Shown here piece after piece: positions 8,918-18,600 of a stretch of 43,474 nucleotides of DNA. Numbering within the stretch: the stretch's first letter is position 1; each line of letters opens with the position of its first letter. The translations under genes and the position numbers were made by a program. The stretch comes from an uncultured Tateyamaria sp. Its GTDB lineage: Bacteria; Pseudomonadota; Alphaproteobacteria; Rhodobacterales; Rhodobacteraceae. The stretch covers positions 1-43,474 of the forward strand of contig NZ_CANNGP010000035.1 of assembly GCF_947504105.1 (NCBI RefSeq). The letters run 5' to 3'. The notes under the pieces are model-generated. The model saw only the letters and a program-made list of their open reading frames with translations. It had not been told where the DNA came from and ran no database searches.

Positions 8918-9736
8918 ATGAACTGGTTTTCTCAAAGACTGAGAAACCAGTCGTCGGGAATACTGAAGCTCCCTGGTGCATTTGACGCGCTGTCGGCTAG
9001 GCTTATACGCAGTGAAGGCTTTGAGGCCATCTATTGCGGTGGATTCGCGACGGTTGCCAGTCAGTTTGGTCTTAAGGATAACGGTTCGGTCGATGTCCGC
9101 GGCTTGGCTTCAGCGTTTGGGCGCGTCAAACGAGCAACGCCTGACAAACCGCTTCTAGTCGACGGCGACACCGGGCACGGAGATGTCGATCGTGTTCGAG
9201 AATCGGTTAAGTTGTTCGCCGCCGAGAATGTTGATGCAATCCACATCGAGGACCAGACAAATCCAAAGTGTTGTGGGCAAAATGGTGACCCGCTAGTCGA
9301 GCCGCTAGCGAGCGCAGTTGAACGAATTGTGGCGGCCAAACAGGCCGCAACACCGTTCAAAATCGCAATCATTGCTCGAACAGATTGTCTGCGTTCGAGC
9401 AACCTGAATCATGCAATTGACCGATGCAACGCATTCTTGAAGGCCGGAGCGGATGCTGTCTGGATAAATGGGCTAGAACTTGAAGACTGCACCGCGTGCT
9501 TGGTCAATGCTATCGACGCCCCTCTTTTTTTTAACCTTGGCAGTACAGCTCTCAACGACAAAAACCAGGTAAGAACCCTGTCAGAGTTGGGATTCTCAGC
9601 GGTGATTGCACCTGGTCATGCGCTCTTGAGCGCTGCCTCTGCTATGCAGGTCAGCTTTCGATTGGCATCTGACCAGGTTGGCACAAATGCAATGCCAGTG
9701 GATGAATTGAACCGCTATTTGAGGGATGACGTCTAG
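8918..9736 (+). CDS. Isocitrate lyase / PEP mutase family lyase
   Basis: Members of this family cleave a C-C bond in 2-hydroxy acids (2-methylisocitrate, dimethylmalate, oxaloacetate) or act on C-P bonds. The 272 residues show the magnesium-binding VDGDTGHGD (Asp82, Asp84) and the IEDQ segment at 110-113. The signature loop, normally K-R/K-C-G-H, reads PKCCGQ at 116-121, so the Cys-Gly is present but the His is Gln. The length suits methylisocitrate or 2,3-dimethylmalate lyase rather than true isocitrate lyase. It follows the ALDH by 10 bp with an AGGAGG ribosome site. Pairing with the aconitase-like dehydratase next door suggests dehydration and rehydration, then cleavage to pyruvate or a similar keto acid. 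Confidence 0.85.
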   Translation: MNWFSQRLRNQSSGILKLPGAFDALSARLIRSEGFEAIYCGGFATVASQFGLKDNGSVDVRGLASAFGRVKRATPDKPLLVDGDTGHGDVDRVRESVKLFAAENVDAIHIEDQTNPKCCGQNGDPLVEPLASAVERIVAAKQAATPFKIAIIARTDCLRSSNLNHAIDRCNAFLKAGADAVWINGLELEDCTACLVNAIDAPLFFNLGSTALNDKNQVRTLSELGFSAVIAPGHALLSAASAMQVSFRLASDQVGTNAMPVDELNRYLRDDV

Positions 9737-9841
9737 TTTTGATGTTGCAAGCAGTTGAACTGAATGAAAATTCATATTCGCTTTGCGTGAGCGGTCAATT
9801 CGTATGCAGTGCAACAATAGGACTTTCGGAGTAATAGAAAA

Positions 9842-11230
9842 GTGTCGGGATCTCTCAATCTAGTGGACAAGTTGTGGAACGAACATTTCGTGTCGTCGTT
9901 GCCCGACGGAAGAGACCTTTTGTTCATCGACCGTCACATACTACACGAGGTTTGCAGCCCCCAAGCTATATCTATCTTAGAAAAAAAAGGCCTAAAGGTC
10001 GCGCATCCAGAATTAACATTTGCTACAATTGACCACATAGCGCAAACACATCCGCTCAAAAGGTTCCGCTCGGGTGGTGTAGGAAACGAATTATCGCTAG
10101 CGATCCGAAAAGCAGCGCAGACTCATGGTTTCGAATTATTTGATCTCAACGATGAACGCCAGGGCATCGTTCATGTGACTATGCCGAGTTTAGGCATAGT
10201 TCAACCCGGCATGTTCGCGGCATGCGGTGACAGTCACACGTGTTCCTTAGGTGCCATCGGGTGCCTGGGATTTGTAGTCAGTATCAGCGAAATTGCTCAG
10301 ATATTGGCGACACAAACGATCTACAGGTCACGACCCAAAACACTGAAGATAGAGCTAAAGGGCGAGTTACAGAAAGAATGCTCGGCGAAAGATGTTATCC
10401 TGTGGTTACTTGGCAAGATCGGCGTAAACGGTGCAACAGGATTTGTCATTGAGTTTTGTGGCAAATTCGTTGAGGACCTATCTATCGAAGGACGTTTCAC
10501 GCTTTGTAATATGGCTGCAGAAATGGGGGCTTTTTCGGCTGTAATTGCGCCGGATCGAAAAACGATTGAATTCCTCGAGGGCGCGGAATATGCGCCGAAA
10601 GAGGAACAGTGGCGTGAGGCCGTTGTGAAGTGGTTAGAACTAACTTCCGACGACGATGCCAAGTTTGATCGGCAAATGACCTATGATGTCAGCCTTGTAG
10701 ATCCACAGATTACATGGGGCACACGACCAGATCACGTCATCTCTGTGACCGATCACATGCCTTCCGACTTCGAAGCACAGCATGTTTCAACGGCGCTGGA
10801 CTACATGGGATTATCGACTGGAAAACCGATCGAAGGCACGCCGATTGATACCGCTTTCATCGGGTCATGTACCAACGGTCGTTTATCCGATCTTATTTCG
10901 GCAGCAGCGTTTGTCAAAGGTCGTAGAGTGGCGGAAGGCGTGAGGGCCATGGTGGTACCAGGCTCAAGAAATGTACAAAATGAGGCTGAAGCCCGCGGCC
11001 TGGACAAGATCTTTGTGAAGGCTGGGTTTGAGTGGCATTACTCAGGTTGCTCCATGTGCGCTGCTCTTAACAATGACAAAGTTGGTCCATTTGAAAGGTG
11101 TATCTCGACATCGAACAGAAACTTTCCTGGGCGGCAGGGAATTAACGCACGCACGCATTTGGCAAGCCCTGCAACTGTTGCTGCAAGTGCCATCGAAGGC
11201 CGTATTTGCGATCCCCGTAAAGCAGGATAA
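9842..11230 (+). CDS. Aconitase-family dehydratase large subunit (LeuC-like)
   Basis: This 462-residue protein is the catalytic 4Fe-4S subunit of an isopropylmalate-isomerase-like hydro-lyase. The cluster ligands are Cys343 in GSCTNGR and Cys403 and Cys406 in GCSMCAALN. HPELTFATIDH and CGDSHTCSLGAIG are family blocks. The start is GTG at 9842 with GGAG upstream. Leucine synthesis is unlikely, since no other leu gene is near and the catabolic neighbours suggest a related dehydratase, for example for a dimethyl- or alkylmalate (compare DmdAB of nicotinate catabolism). That substrate is an inference. Confidence 0.87.
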   Translation: MSGSLNLVDKLWNEHFVSSLPDGRDLLFIDRHILHEVCSPQAISILEKKGLKVAHPELTFATIDHIAQTHPLKRFRSGGVGNELSLAIRKAAQTHGFELFDLNDERQGIVHVTMPSLGIVQPGMFAACGDSHTCSLGAIGCLGFVVSISEIAQILATQTIYRSRPKTLKIELKGELQKECSAKDVILWLLGKIGVNGATGFVIEFCGKFVEDLSIEGRFTLCNMAAEMGAFSAVIAPDRKTIEFLEGAEYAPKEEQWREAVVKWLELTSDDDAKFDRQMTYDVSLVDPQITWGTRPDHVISVTDHMPSDFEAQHVSTALDYMGLSTGKPIEGTPIDTAFIGSCTNGRLSDLISAAAFVKGRRVAEGVRAMVVPGSRNVQNEAEARGLDKIFVKAGFEWHYSGCSMCAALNNDKVGPFERCISTSNRNFPGRQGINARTHLASPATVAASAIEGRICDPRKAG

Positions 11231-11240
11231 GTCTAGTTAG

Positions 11241-11864
11241 ATGATTAAAACGATCAATGCACCACTCGCCTTTCTTCAGAAAGATGACATCAGTACGGAC
11301 GAGATTATTCCTTCCCGGTTCCTGCTTACGACATCGGTGGAGGGTCTGGGAAAGGGTCTTTTCCACGACCTACGTTATGATTCTGACAACAAACTCAAAG
11401 AAGATTTTGTATTGAATAAGCCTCCGTTTCAGAGCGGATGTGTATTGGTTACTGGAAGAAATTTTGGTTGCGGAAGTTCGCGCGAACATGCTGCTTGGGC
11501 ACTCAAGGAATTTGGCGTGGAGGCCATAGTTTCAGAGAGCGCTGCGACAAATTTTGACCGTAACGCGGCACACAATAATCTGCCGGTAATCAAAATTTCC
11601 AAAGAAAACGTTGGACTACTTGAGCGACTGGCCACCACTGAGCCCGAGGTACTTCTGGCATCTATCAATCTAGGCGATAGGAAATTGATCACCGCTACTG
11701 ATTGTCAAATTTCATTTTCATTGTCTCGGCTGCAAGAAGAGTTTTTAAGTTCGCCGATTCCAGATATCGACAGGGCTCTGGCACAAAAAAACGAAATCGC
11801 CAAAACATGGTCCCGCCTTGCTCACAATATTAGGGGTAGATCACCCTCAATGAGTGGCAAATGA
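11241..11864 (+). CDS. Aconitase-family dehydratase small subunit (LeuD-like)
   Basis: This is the 207-residue swivelling subunit that completes the active site of the large subunit encoded 10 bp upstream. DDISTDEIIPSRFL near the N-terminus and NFGCGSSREHAAWALKEFGVEAIVSES in the middle are the family signature; the GSSRE loop binds the substrate carboxylate. The two genes should form one heteromeric hydro-lyase. It ends the plus-strand operon and faces the convergent GMC gene after 19 bp. Confidence 0.88.
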   Translation: MIKTINAPLAFLQKDDISTDEIIPSRFLLTTSVEGLGKGLFHDLRYDSDNKLKEDFVLNKPPFQSGCVLVTGRNFGCGSSREHAAWALKEFGVEAIVSESAATNFDRNAAHNNLPVIKISKENVGLLERLATTEPEVLLASINLGDRKLITATDCQISFSLSRLQEEFLSSPIPDIDRALAQKNEIAKTWSRLAHNIRGRSPSMSGK

Positions 11865-11883
11865 AGGTAGGGTTCGAACAGTA

Positions 11884-13488
11884 TTACTGGGAACCACCTT
11901 TTTGAGCGCCAATCATATCAGCCGCTTTCTCTGCGATCATCATAACAGGTGCATTGATGTTACCGCCCGTCAAGTCCGGCATAATGGAAGCATCAACTAC
12001 GCGCAGTCCTTTGACACCCACAACACGTAGGGAACTATCAACGACGCGTCCGGGATCAGTTTCATCTCCCATCCGGCACGTTCCCGCGGGATGATGAACC
12101 GAAATGGCAGTTGAAGCGATATGATCATCGAGAGAGTTATCGTCTTCTGCAGTAGGGCCGACAATACTGCTAATATGTTCTGACAGTGGTTCTGTTCGTG
12201 TGAATTCCAGCAGGCGCCGCAAGCCATCTCGTAGGAGCGATCTGTCCGCATTGGCAGTCAAGAAGTTCTGTTCAATAAGAGGTTTGTCGAAAGGATCTGG
12301 CGAACGCAAGCGAATTTGCCCTCGACTTTCCGGGTGTAGAACAACCGCACGCAACGTGAACAGATCCTGTCTCGGTTCGGAGATTAAAGGGAGCCATGGC
12401 TTGGCAGACAGCGAACCGGCAACTGCAATAACCTGTAGATCCGGCTGCTCTGTTGAATTTCGAATTTGGAGAAAACCCATGTCGCCGACAGGTAACTGGC
12501 TTCCAATGCCGGCGCCACTCACCACCCAATTCATCATTGAAGCCGCTAATCGATCTATACGTAGATTGTTTATTAGTGTCCCTCGATCAGACCGCTCACA
12601 TATGACAGACGATGATATGTGATCCTGTAAATTCGCTCCAACACCAGGTAGATTGATACGGCATGAAATCCCATGCTCTTCGAGCTCATCGGCACGACCG
12701 ATACCCGATAACATTAGCAATTGAGGGGAGTTTATCGCCCCACCGCAGAGCAATATTTCCTCAGATACGCGTAGCGAGAAATCACGACCCTTGCGTCGGC
12801 ATCTGAGCCCAACAACACGATCTCCGTCGAAAACCAATCCAGTTGCATGGGTCCGAACCATAACCTTGAGATTTGGGCGTGACAAAACTGGGTGCAGATA
12901 GGCACTTGCTGAACTGGCACGTCGTCCATTGGCGCGGGTCATTTGCCAGGGTGAAAAACCCAAGGTATCTGTGCTGTTATAATCTGTACCCAAATTATGG
13001 CCTAAGCGATGAACAGTTTCGCGAAAGCTGTCACAAATTGGGTCGGAAAAATCACTCGGCTCAACTGTCAGTGGTCCGCTTGTGCCGCGCATTCCCGAAT
13101 TTCGGCCTGTCCAGTCTTCGATCTTTTTGAAATAGGTCAAAAGAGAGTGATGATCCCAACCTGACAGTCCTGCATCGTCCCACCGATCGTAGTCGGCTGG
13201 ATGGCCTTTGACCCAGGCCATTGCGTTTGTTGAAGACGACCCCCCAATCACCTTTCCACGGGCACACTCCATACCGCGGCCAATCTGTTTGTCTATTTCC
13301 GTATCATATCCCCAATCTGCGATCTTTCGACCAAGCAATACTGGCCATGCCAAGGGCAACCGGATCAATGGATGCCAATCCCAGCCCCCGGCTTCGATCA
13401 AAAGAACCTTAACATTCGGATCGGAGCTGAGCCGGTTTGCCAACACGCACCCGGCCGAACCGGCTCCAACAACGATATAGTCCCACAT
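11884..13488 (-). CDS. GMC family FAD-dependent oxidoreductase
   Basis: This choline-dehydrogenase-like flavoprotein of 534 residues oxidises an alcohol to an aldehyde. The FAD-binding GAGSAGCVLANRL is at residues 8-20, followed by the glutamate of LLIEAGG. The GMC signatures GRGMECARGKVIGGSSSTNAM and LLMLSGIGRADEL are present. The C-terminal HHPAGTCRMG carries the active-site His, and GGNINAPVMMIAEKAADMI ends the domain. It has no obvious signal peptide. Its alcohol substrate is unknown. The aldehyde product could feed the ALDH of the facing operon. An operator-like pair lies about 75-100 bp upstream. Confidence 0.9.
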   Translation of the reverse strand: MWDYIVVGAGSAGCVLANRLSSDPNVKVLLIEAGGWDWHPLIRLPLAWPVLLGRKIADWGYDTEIDKQIGRGMECARGKVIGGSSSTNAMAWVKGHPADYDRWDDAGLSGWDHHSLLTYFKKIEDWTGRNSGMRGTSGPLTVEPSDFSDPICDSFRETVHRLGHNLGTDYNSTDTLGFSPWQMTRANGRRASSASAYLHPVLSRPNLKVMVRTHATGLVFDGDRVVGLRCRRKGRDFSLRVSEEILLCGGAINSPQLLMLSGIGRADELEEHGISCRINLPGVGANLQDHISSSVICERSDRGTLINNLRIDRLAASMMNWVVSGAGIGSQLPVGDMGFLQIRNSTEQPDLQVIAVAGSLSAKPWLPLISEPRQDLFTLRAVVLHPESRGQIRLRSPDPFDKPLIEQNFLTANADRSLLRDGLRRLLEFTRTEPLSEHISSIVGPTAEDDNSLDDHIASTAISVHHPAGTCRMGDETDPGRVVDSSLRVVGVKGLRVVDASIMPDLTGGNINAPVMMIAEKAADMIGAQKGGSQ

Positions 13489-13562
13489 TTAGGTCAATCT
13501 CACCTCGCAGTACCGACTCTCTACTTTAGCAACGAGGTTTGATGTCAATATACGCCCAGCTG

Positions 13563-13590
13563 TTAGAAACGTATTTCTAAATATGGAAGG
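13563..13590. promoter_or_regulatory. Two overlapping operator-like sequences upstream of the GMC gene
   Basis: TTAGAAACGTATTTCTAA (13563-13580) is a perfect palindrome with 7-base arms and a 4-base centre. It overlaps TTTCTAAATATGGAAGG (13574-13590), which resembles the TTTCCAAAT-type sites at 2659 and 14441. The position, 75-100 bp before the GMC start, suits an operator. Confidence 0.45.
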
Positions 13591-14258
13591 CCGCACAACA
13601 ATCCCCAATGTCGATCCAAAGGGTCTTTGACTTGGGAGTGGGCAAAGGCTGAGGGTCTGATGCTGCCAACTTGGTGTTTGCGACTAACAGGCGCTCGTCG
13701 AGAAAAACTGCTCTGGTGACGGTCACGTTATAGGCACCTTGTGGCGATTAATGCATCCGCTTGCGTTTGCCTAGGCGCGCATTTCGGTACTCATCGAAGC
13801 AGCGCTACGTATGGAGGATCGAGATCGCCAAGCCCTGGCGATATCCCTTATCATGAGTGACCAACGAACCGCTGTTGATTGCGCTATATCTGTAGAGTTC
13901 ATGGCAGCTCGCCAATGCCTTCTGGGCTTGATCTCGAACCATGCGGTTGTAATTGGCGAGCCATTGGCGATCAACAAACAGCCATCAAAGATTGGTATCG
14001 AGTACCTGAATCTCGCAATGCAAAAAGTACCTACCGGTCGGTTTCGTTAAGATCACAGCTGTTCGCAGAAAGTAGTCCCCCGGCACAAATCCCTTGAACG
14101 CGTTCTCCACATACTGAACCCGCATCGAGATTTGCTACCAATCGCGGTGATGGCACGTTGACTGTACTACCCGAATGCTTCCAAATATCGACGAATTTGA
14201 CTAGAAGGCGGAACAGCAGCGTGTGATGCAAGACAAAGGCGACAACACGTGCTGTAAC

Positions 14259-14391
14259 TTTCGATCTTACTGTCCACAACTTCAAGAGGACGTTTCTTGT
14301 ATTCCGATCTGCACAGGAGATCGTGTCCATTGATGAACAAGTATGATGTCGTAGACATTGGACCCTGAAGTTGTGGACAGTAAGATCGAAA
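14259..14391. mobile_element. 133-bp element bounded by perfect 26-bp inverted repeats
   Basis: The 26 bases at 14259-14284 recur as an exact reverse complement at 14366-14391 (key words ACTGTCCACAACTTCA and TGAAGTTGTGGACAGT). They enclose 81 bases without coding capacity. This is the shape of a miniature inverted-repeat element or an IS with its interior deleted. I see no clear target-site duplication. A long-stemmed RNA hairpin is the alternative. Confidence 0.5.
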
Positions 14392-14440
14392 CCCCTTTAG
14401 TTTACCGGAATACCCCAACCTTTGCCTACTCTCGAACCAG

Positions 14441-14458
14441 CTTTCCAAATGTGGAAAG
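14441..14458. promoter_or_regulatory. Operator-like palindrome near the junction
   Basis: CTTTCCAAATGTGGAAAG has 7-base perfect arms around a 4-base centre. It is the best palindrome of the TTTCCA/TGGAAA group in this island. The gene it once served may be the one whose 3' end remains at 14511-14684. Confidence 0.45.
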
Positions 14459-14510
14459 CCGATTTTCAGACTTTGGCGTCAGTAAATCTCTATTTATCTG
14501 CTAACTCTAA

Positions 14511-14684
14511 CAACGTTCATTTATTGCAGCCTGCACGCTATCGCATTTAGAGCTGTTTCATTGGCCTGATGCTCGCTGGACCGCTTTGGCAGAAACCAAA
14601 GACTGGCGAGACTGCAGATATCTGCGCACAGAAACGCCTGACGTTCAAATCATCGAAGACATTGCTCGAGTACGTGAAGGATGA
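14511..14684 (+). pseudogene. 3' remnant of an unidentified gene
   Basis: A frame open from 14511 to a TGA at 14682-14684 ends with LFHWPDARWTALAE, then KDWRDCRYLRTETPDV and IIEDIARVREG. It has the GC-rich codon use of the following gene and contains that gene's ribosome site (AAGGA), as a real upstream operon partner would. There is no start codon with the matching composition; the AT-richer sequence before about 14530 looks foreign to it. It is probably the C-terminal end of a gene cut by the event that placed the catabolic island here. I do not recognise the family. Confidence 0.5.
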
Positions 14685-14687
14685 GCC

Positions 14688-15662
14688 ATGAATCAGACCA
14701 CCTCTCTCTCCAAGGCTTTGACAGCCGATGCGTTCTCCAGCGGCGTCATCGCCTCGACATTGACACCGTTTTCTGAAGCCGGATCGATCCAAACCGACGC
14801 TGTCACCGACCAGGCAAAGCGTCTTGGGAAGATCGAAGGCATACTTGGGATCGCCGTCAACACGACCACTCGGGAGCGGCAGTCGATGAGCCAGACGGAG
14901 CAGATCGAGATCATCAGGCGAACGCGCGAGGCGCTCAGCACGGACCAGCTTTTGCTCGCCTGCGTCGGCGCTCTGTCGAACGGTGCCATTGACGAAATTA
15001 CGGCCTGTGCAGACGCCGGCGCCAACGCGGTGATCACCTTCCCGCCAAGCTGGCGCGAAGGGCCGTCTGCACCGGCCCTGAACGACCATCTGTCTCAACT
15101 GAGAGATGCGGCTGACAGCCTCCCCCTACCCATCATCGCGGCGATCGGGGACGGGCATCGGCAGTCCAATGGGACTTGTCCGGAGATCGCCGAGCTCGCG
15201 CGGACCAGCCGGAAAGTCATCGGTGTCGATATGGGCACCCATGACAACGTCCTGCACTACGATCAGTCCTACTACGCTTTGAAAACCATAGACCGGCCGC
15301 TGGCCTGCCTGCCTTCATCTGAGGCAGCCCTCTTCCACAATCTCAACACCGGGGCAGACGGCGTGATCTCTTGTCTGGCCTATGTCGCGCCTCATGAGGT
15401 CTCTGCCCTCTACCGCGCGACCAGGGCCGGAGTCACCCATGAGGCCCAAGCGCTGCACAACAAGCTCGCACCGCTCATTGGTCTGATCTCCGGGCGCGAC
15501 AAGACCACACGTGAGATGGTTCTGCGCCAGATTGCCCATAGCCGCGCATTATTGGCCTCAACAGACGCCAGTGGTCTTTCTGACACACTCGATACCTGCA
15601 CCATCCACACCATCGAGCAGACTCTCGACGAGATCGCGCTCACGCCGATCGAATGGTGGTGA
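14688..15662 (+). CDS. Dihydrodipicolinate synthase / N-acetylneuraminate lyase family protein, catalytic Lys missing
   Basis: The 324 residues follow the DHDPS/NAL TIM-barrel plan: GVIASTLTPFSEAGSIQTDAV at the start, then GILGIAVNTTTRER, CADAGANAVITFPPSW, and a GADGVISCLAYVAPHEV block. Such enzymes are class I aldolases or dehydratases acting on 2-keto acids. In the strand where the Schiff-base lysine normally stands (as in GIKDSSGD) this protein has GVDMGTHD, so Asp181 replaces Lys. The tyrosine usually found in the preceding strand is also absent (AAIGDGH). It may be a non-Schiff-base relative, a binding protein, or inactive. The start has AAGGA seven bases upstream. It faces traA after 11 bp. 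Confidence 0.8.
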   Translation: MNQTTSLSKALTADAFSSGVIASTLTPFSEAGSIQTDAVTDQAKRLGKIEGILGIAVNTTTRERQSMSQTEQIEIIRRTREALSTDQLLLACVGALSNGAIDEITACADAGANAVITFPPSWREGPSAPALNDHLSQLRDAADSLPLPIIAAIGDGHRQSNGTCPEIAELARTSRKVIGVDMGTHDNVLHYDQSYYALKTIDRPLACLPSSEAALFHNLNTGADGVISCLAYVAPHEVSALYRATRAGVTHEAQALHNKLAPLIGLISGRDKTTREMVLRQIAHSRALLASTDASGLSDTLDTCTIHTIEQTLDEIALTPIEWW

Positions 15663-15673
15663 CCGGCCGCTCG

Positions 15674-18600
15674 CTAGCGCTCGATCCCGCGCGAGTGGTC
15701 CTTGCCACGCTCCGGTGTGCGATCCAGCCTTTGTATCTGCTCGCGCATTTGGCTCATCACGGGTATGGCATGGGCGACCCCGTCGGCGCGCTCCTTTATG
15801 AACTTGCGCTCCGACGCTGATCTCGATGCCAAAGCCGGGTCCCGCTCGATCCCTTTCCGGATCGCCTCGTCCCCCTTGCCGTAGCGCTCGGCAAGGCCCT
15901 GGCGGAACCGCACAACTTCCTGCGCCGAGACCCTATCCGTCATCAAGAGCCGCGTCAGATCATCCTTCGCCGGCCCGGACGCCATCTGATGCACTTGTGC
16001 CATCTGCGCCATGTAAGCGGTTGCCTGTGGTGACAGATCGGGGATCGGCTTACGCATCGCAACGCGCTTTGTTTCATGTCGGTCTATGATATTGAGTTTG
16101 ATCTCCTCCAGCGCGGTCAGATGTTCGTCCACCTTGCGGGCCATCGTCGGTGTCAGCTCCAGGGCCGTGCGGCGTTCGGAATTGGCGATCCCGAGCCGGG
16201 TCTTGCCCTGCATCTCGCCGAAGCTTTCAGATGACCGTTCGATCTCGGAGACTAAGGCTTTGCGGTCCCCCCGCTCGGTGTAGCGTGCGACCATCCGGTC
16301 CACGGCCTGGTCCGGTTCAACGTAAATCCGGAAGGCTGCATCCTGCGCTAAGGCGAGGCTCGGCCGCGCGGCGATATCTTCGGCAGCGCGCGTGCGGATG
16401 TCGCGATCTTCCAAAGGCGGCAGATCGGGCACGGCCTCGATGAGTGGTTTTTCGGGCGGCATGTTGGACCTCACTTTGTCTGGTGTTTGGTCGGCAGAAC
16501 GGTCAGGGGTTTGGGTCGGCGTGCGATCCGGTCCTTCCGTGAAGGCCGTTGCCCGCGCGCGATCCCAAGGACGAACCCGCTCGGTTAGCGGCAGCAGGGT
16601 CGCCTGCTTTTCGGCCCATTGCGCGGCGAAGACCTCAGACCAATTTTCGCGGGCGAACGACTTCCAACCGTTGGGCAACCCATCCAGCACCGGCGCATCC
16701 TCATTCGGTTGATGGGATCCATGGGTCAGGATTGCGTCTTTCGGAAAGACCGATTTGAGGTCGGTGTTGAAGGATCGCAGCTCTTCTGCCGACAGCGCGA
16801 GGTTGAGTTCATAATGCGCCGAGCGTGTGAACCTCCGCGCCTTGCGACCACGCATGGTTTCTGATGCGAGGTTGTGGGACAGGCGGTTGACCGATTGCTG
16901 CAAGTGAACGGACATCTCGGGCGGCCGCGGTGCCGGCGGAGCACGCCGCAAAGGCTCCTTGCCCCCTTCCCTTTCCAGTACAAAGACCGACTTGTCGGGC
17001 ATATTTTCAGGCTCCGGCACAGGATGACGCAACCGGCCAAACCGTTCCGCCAGTCTGTCGAAGCGCTCGCGGAGATAGTGCACATTGGCTTTGACAAAGT
17101 CGGTAATGACGCGCGTGGTCGAAAAGCCGCGTCGTTCGGCAAAGCCGCGCACGATATCCTTGTAGTCTACACGATCACGATAGAGCGCGGTGGAGTCCTG
17201 CAGCCGATCACGGCACATCAGCTCGACCAGCTCGCCCTTGCTGCGATAATCCTCGCGGGACGCGTAGAGAGAGACATCATCGCGGTGCCGTGTCAGCGCC
17301 ACATAAGCGAGCTGCGCGTCCATCGTTGGCGACAGATAGACAAAGGCGCGGTCGACCGTGTTGCCCTGTTCCTTGTGGATCGTGCGCGCATAGCCATAGT
17401 CGATATGGTTGTACTCATTGGCCCGCAGGGTGATCGGATCGACCTGTCCTTCCACCAATACCTTGAGCCGGTTCCGCTCGGCTTCTGCCACCTGCCCTGT
17501 CGATCCGTTAAACACACCAAGGCTGCGTTCGTTCTTCAGGAACAGGATCTGATCGCCTGCCGCGAAAGGCTTCTCGCCGCGCTCTGATGCAAAGATGTGT
17601 TCAGTACCGAGCGCATTTTTTGACTTCAGCATCTCCCGCGCCTCGACGTTTAGCGCGATCACATCCTTGTTGCGATGTGCCATGATCGTGACATCTGCGG
17701 ACGCTTGATGGTAGGGCATCCAGTCCGCAATCAAAGCGGCGCGCGCGTTCTCATTGCTCTCAGACCAGCCGAGCTTGTCGTGCTCCAGATAGGCGGCGAC
17801 ACCCTCGCCCGCCCTGCCAGACCCGAACGCGATCGCGGCCTCACGCATCCATGGCTCGTGCTGGCGGACGACAGAATCGAGTTCGCTATATCCCGTCACA
17901 TCGACAAAGGCCCGGAAGGCGGCACCGGCCTGAATGGGCTGCAACTGCCGCGCATCGCCCAATACGATCATGCGTGCCCCGGCCTCGTTCAAGGTGCGTG
18001 TGATGCTCTCCATCTGGCGCGAGGACACCATACCGGCCTCGTCCATCACGAAGACAGTCTTGGCATTCGGAAGCATGTCCCCCTTCGCCCATTGATACTC
18101 CCAGGACGCCAACGTGCGGCTTTCAATGCCTGCCTCCGAGCGCAGATTGTCCGCGGCAATCCCCGCCAGGGCCCCACCCACAACCGTGTAGCCTTGCCGC
18201 TCAAACGCGATCCGCGTGGCCTCAGTCGCCGTCGACTTACCTGCGCCGGCATAGCCCACAAGAGCTGCCGCACCTGTCTCACGTGTCAGGTGTCGAACGA
18301 CCATCTTTTGTTGATCCGTGAGATCGAACCCGCGCTTTGCCTCAAACGCTGCATAGGCCTTTTCCAGATCACGATCCGCAATGGGGGCGGACTGCCGCCG
18401 TGCCAATCCATCGATATTCTGCAGCATCTGATGCTCGAGCTCGACCATAGTTCGAGTCGAGAACATCGCCTCGCTTGTCGCATCTCCCGTGAATGGATCA
18501 AAGGCGGGTGCTGCCACCGGCACCAACTCTTCATGCGCGCCCACATGATAAAAGAGTGCCTGGAATTCAGCAGGGGTACATTCGGTGCGGTGGATCTCCC

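Larger units (their letters stand above)
13489..14510. other. Gene-free junction region
   Basis: About 1 kb with no convincing gene on either strand: open frames are short, overlap each other and have no family motif I recognise. It holds the operator-like sequences at 13563-13590 and 14441-14458 and the inverted-repeat element at 14259-14391. It separates the AT-richer catabolic island from the GC-rich gene at 14688. The simplest reading is a scar of old insertions and deletions. Confidence 0.6.

Noticed and set aside
13771-14050. Possible transposase fragments on both strands
   Set aside because: The translations are low in structure, mutually antisense and carry no DDE or HTH motif.
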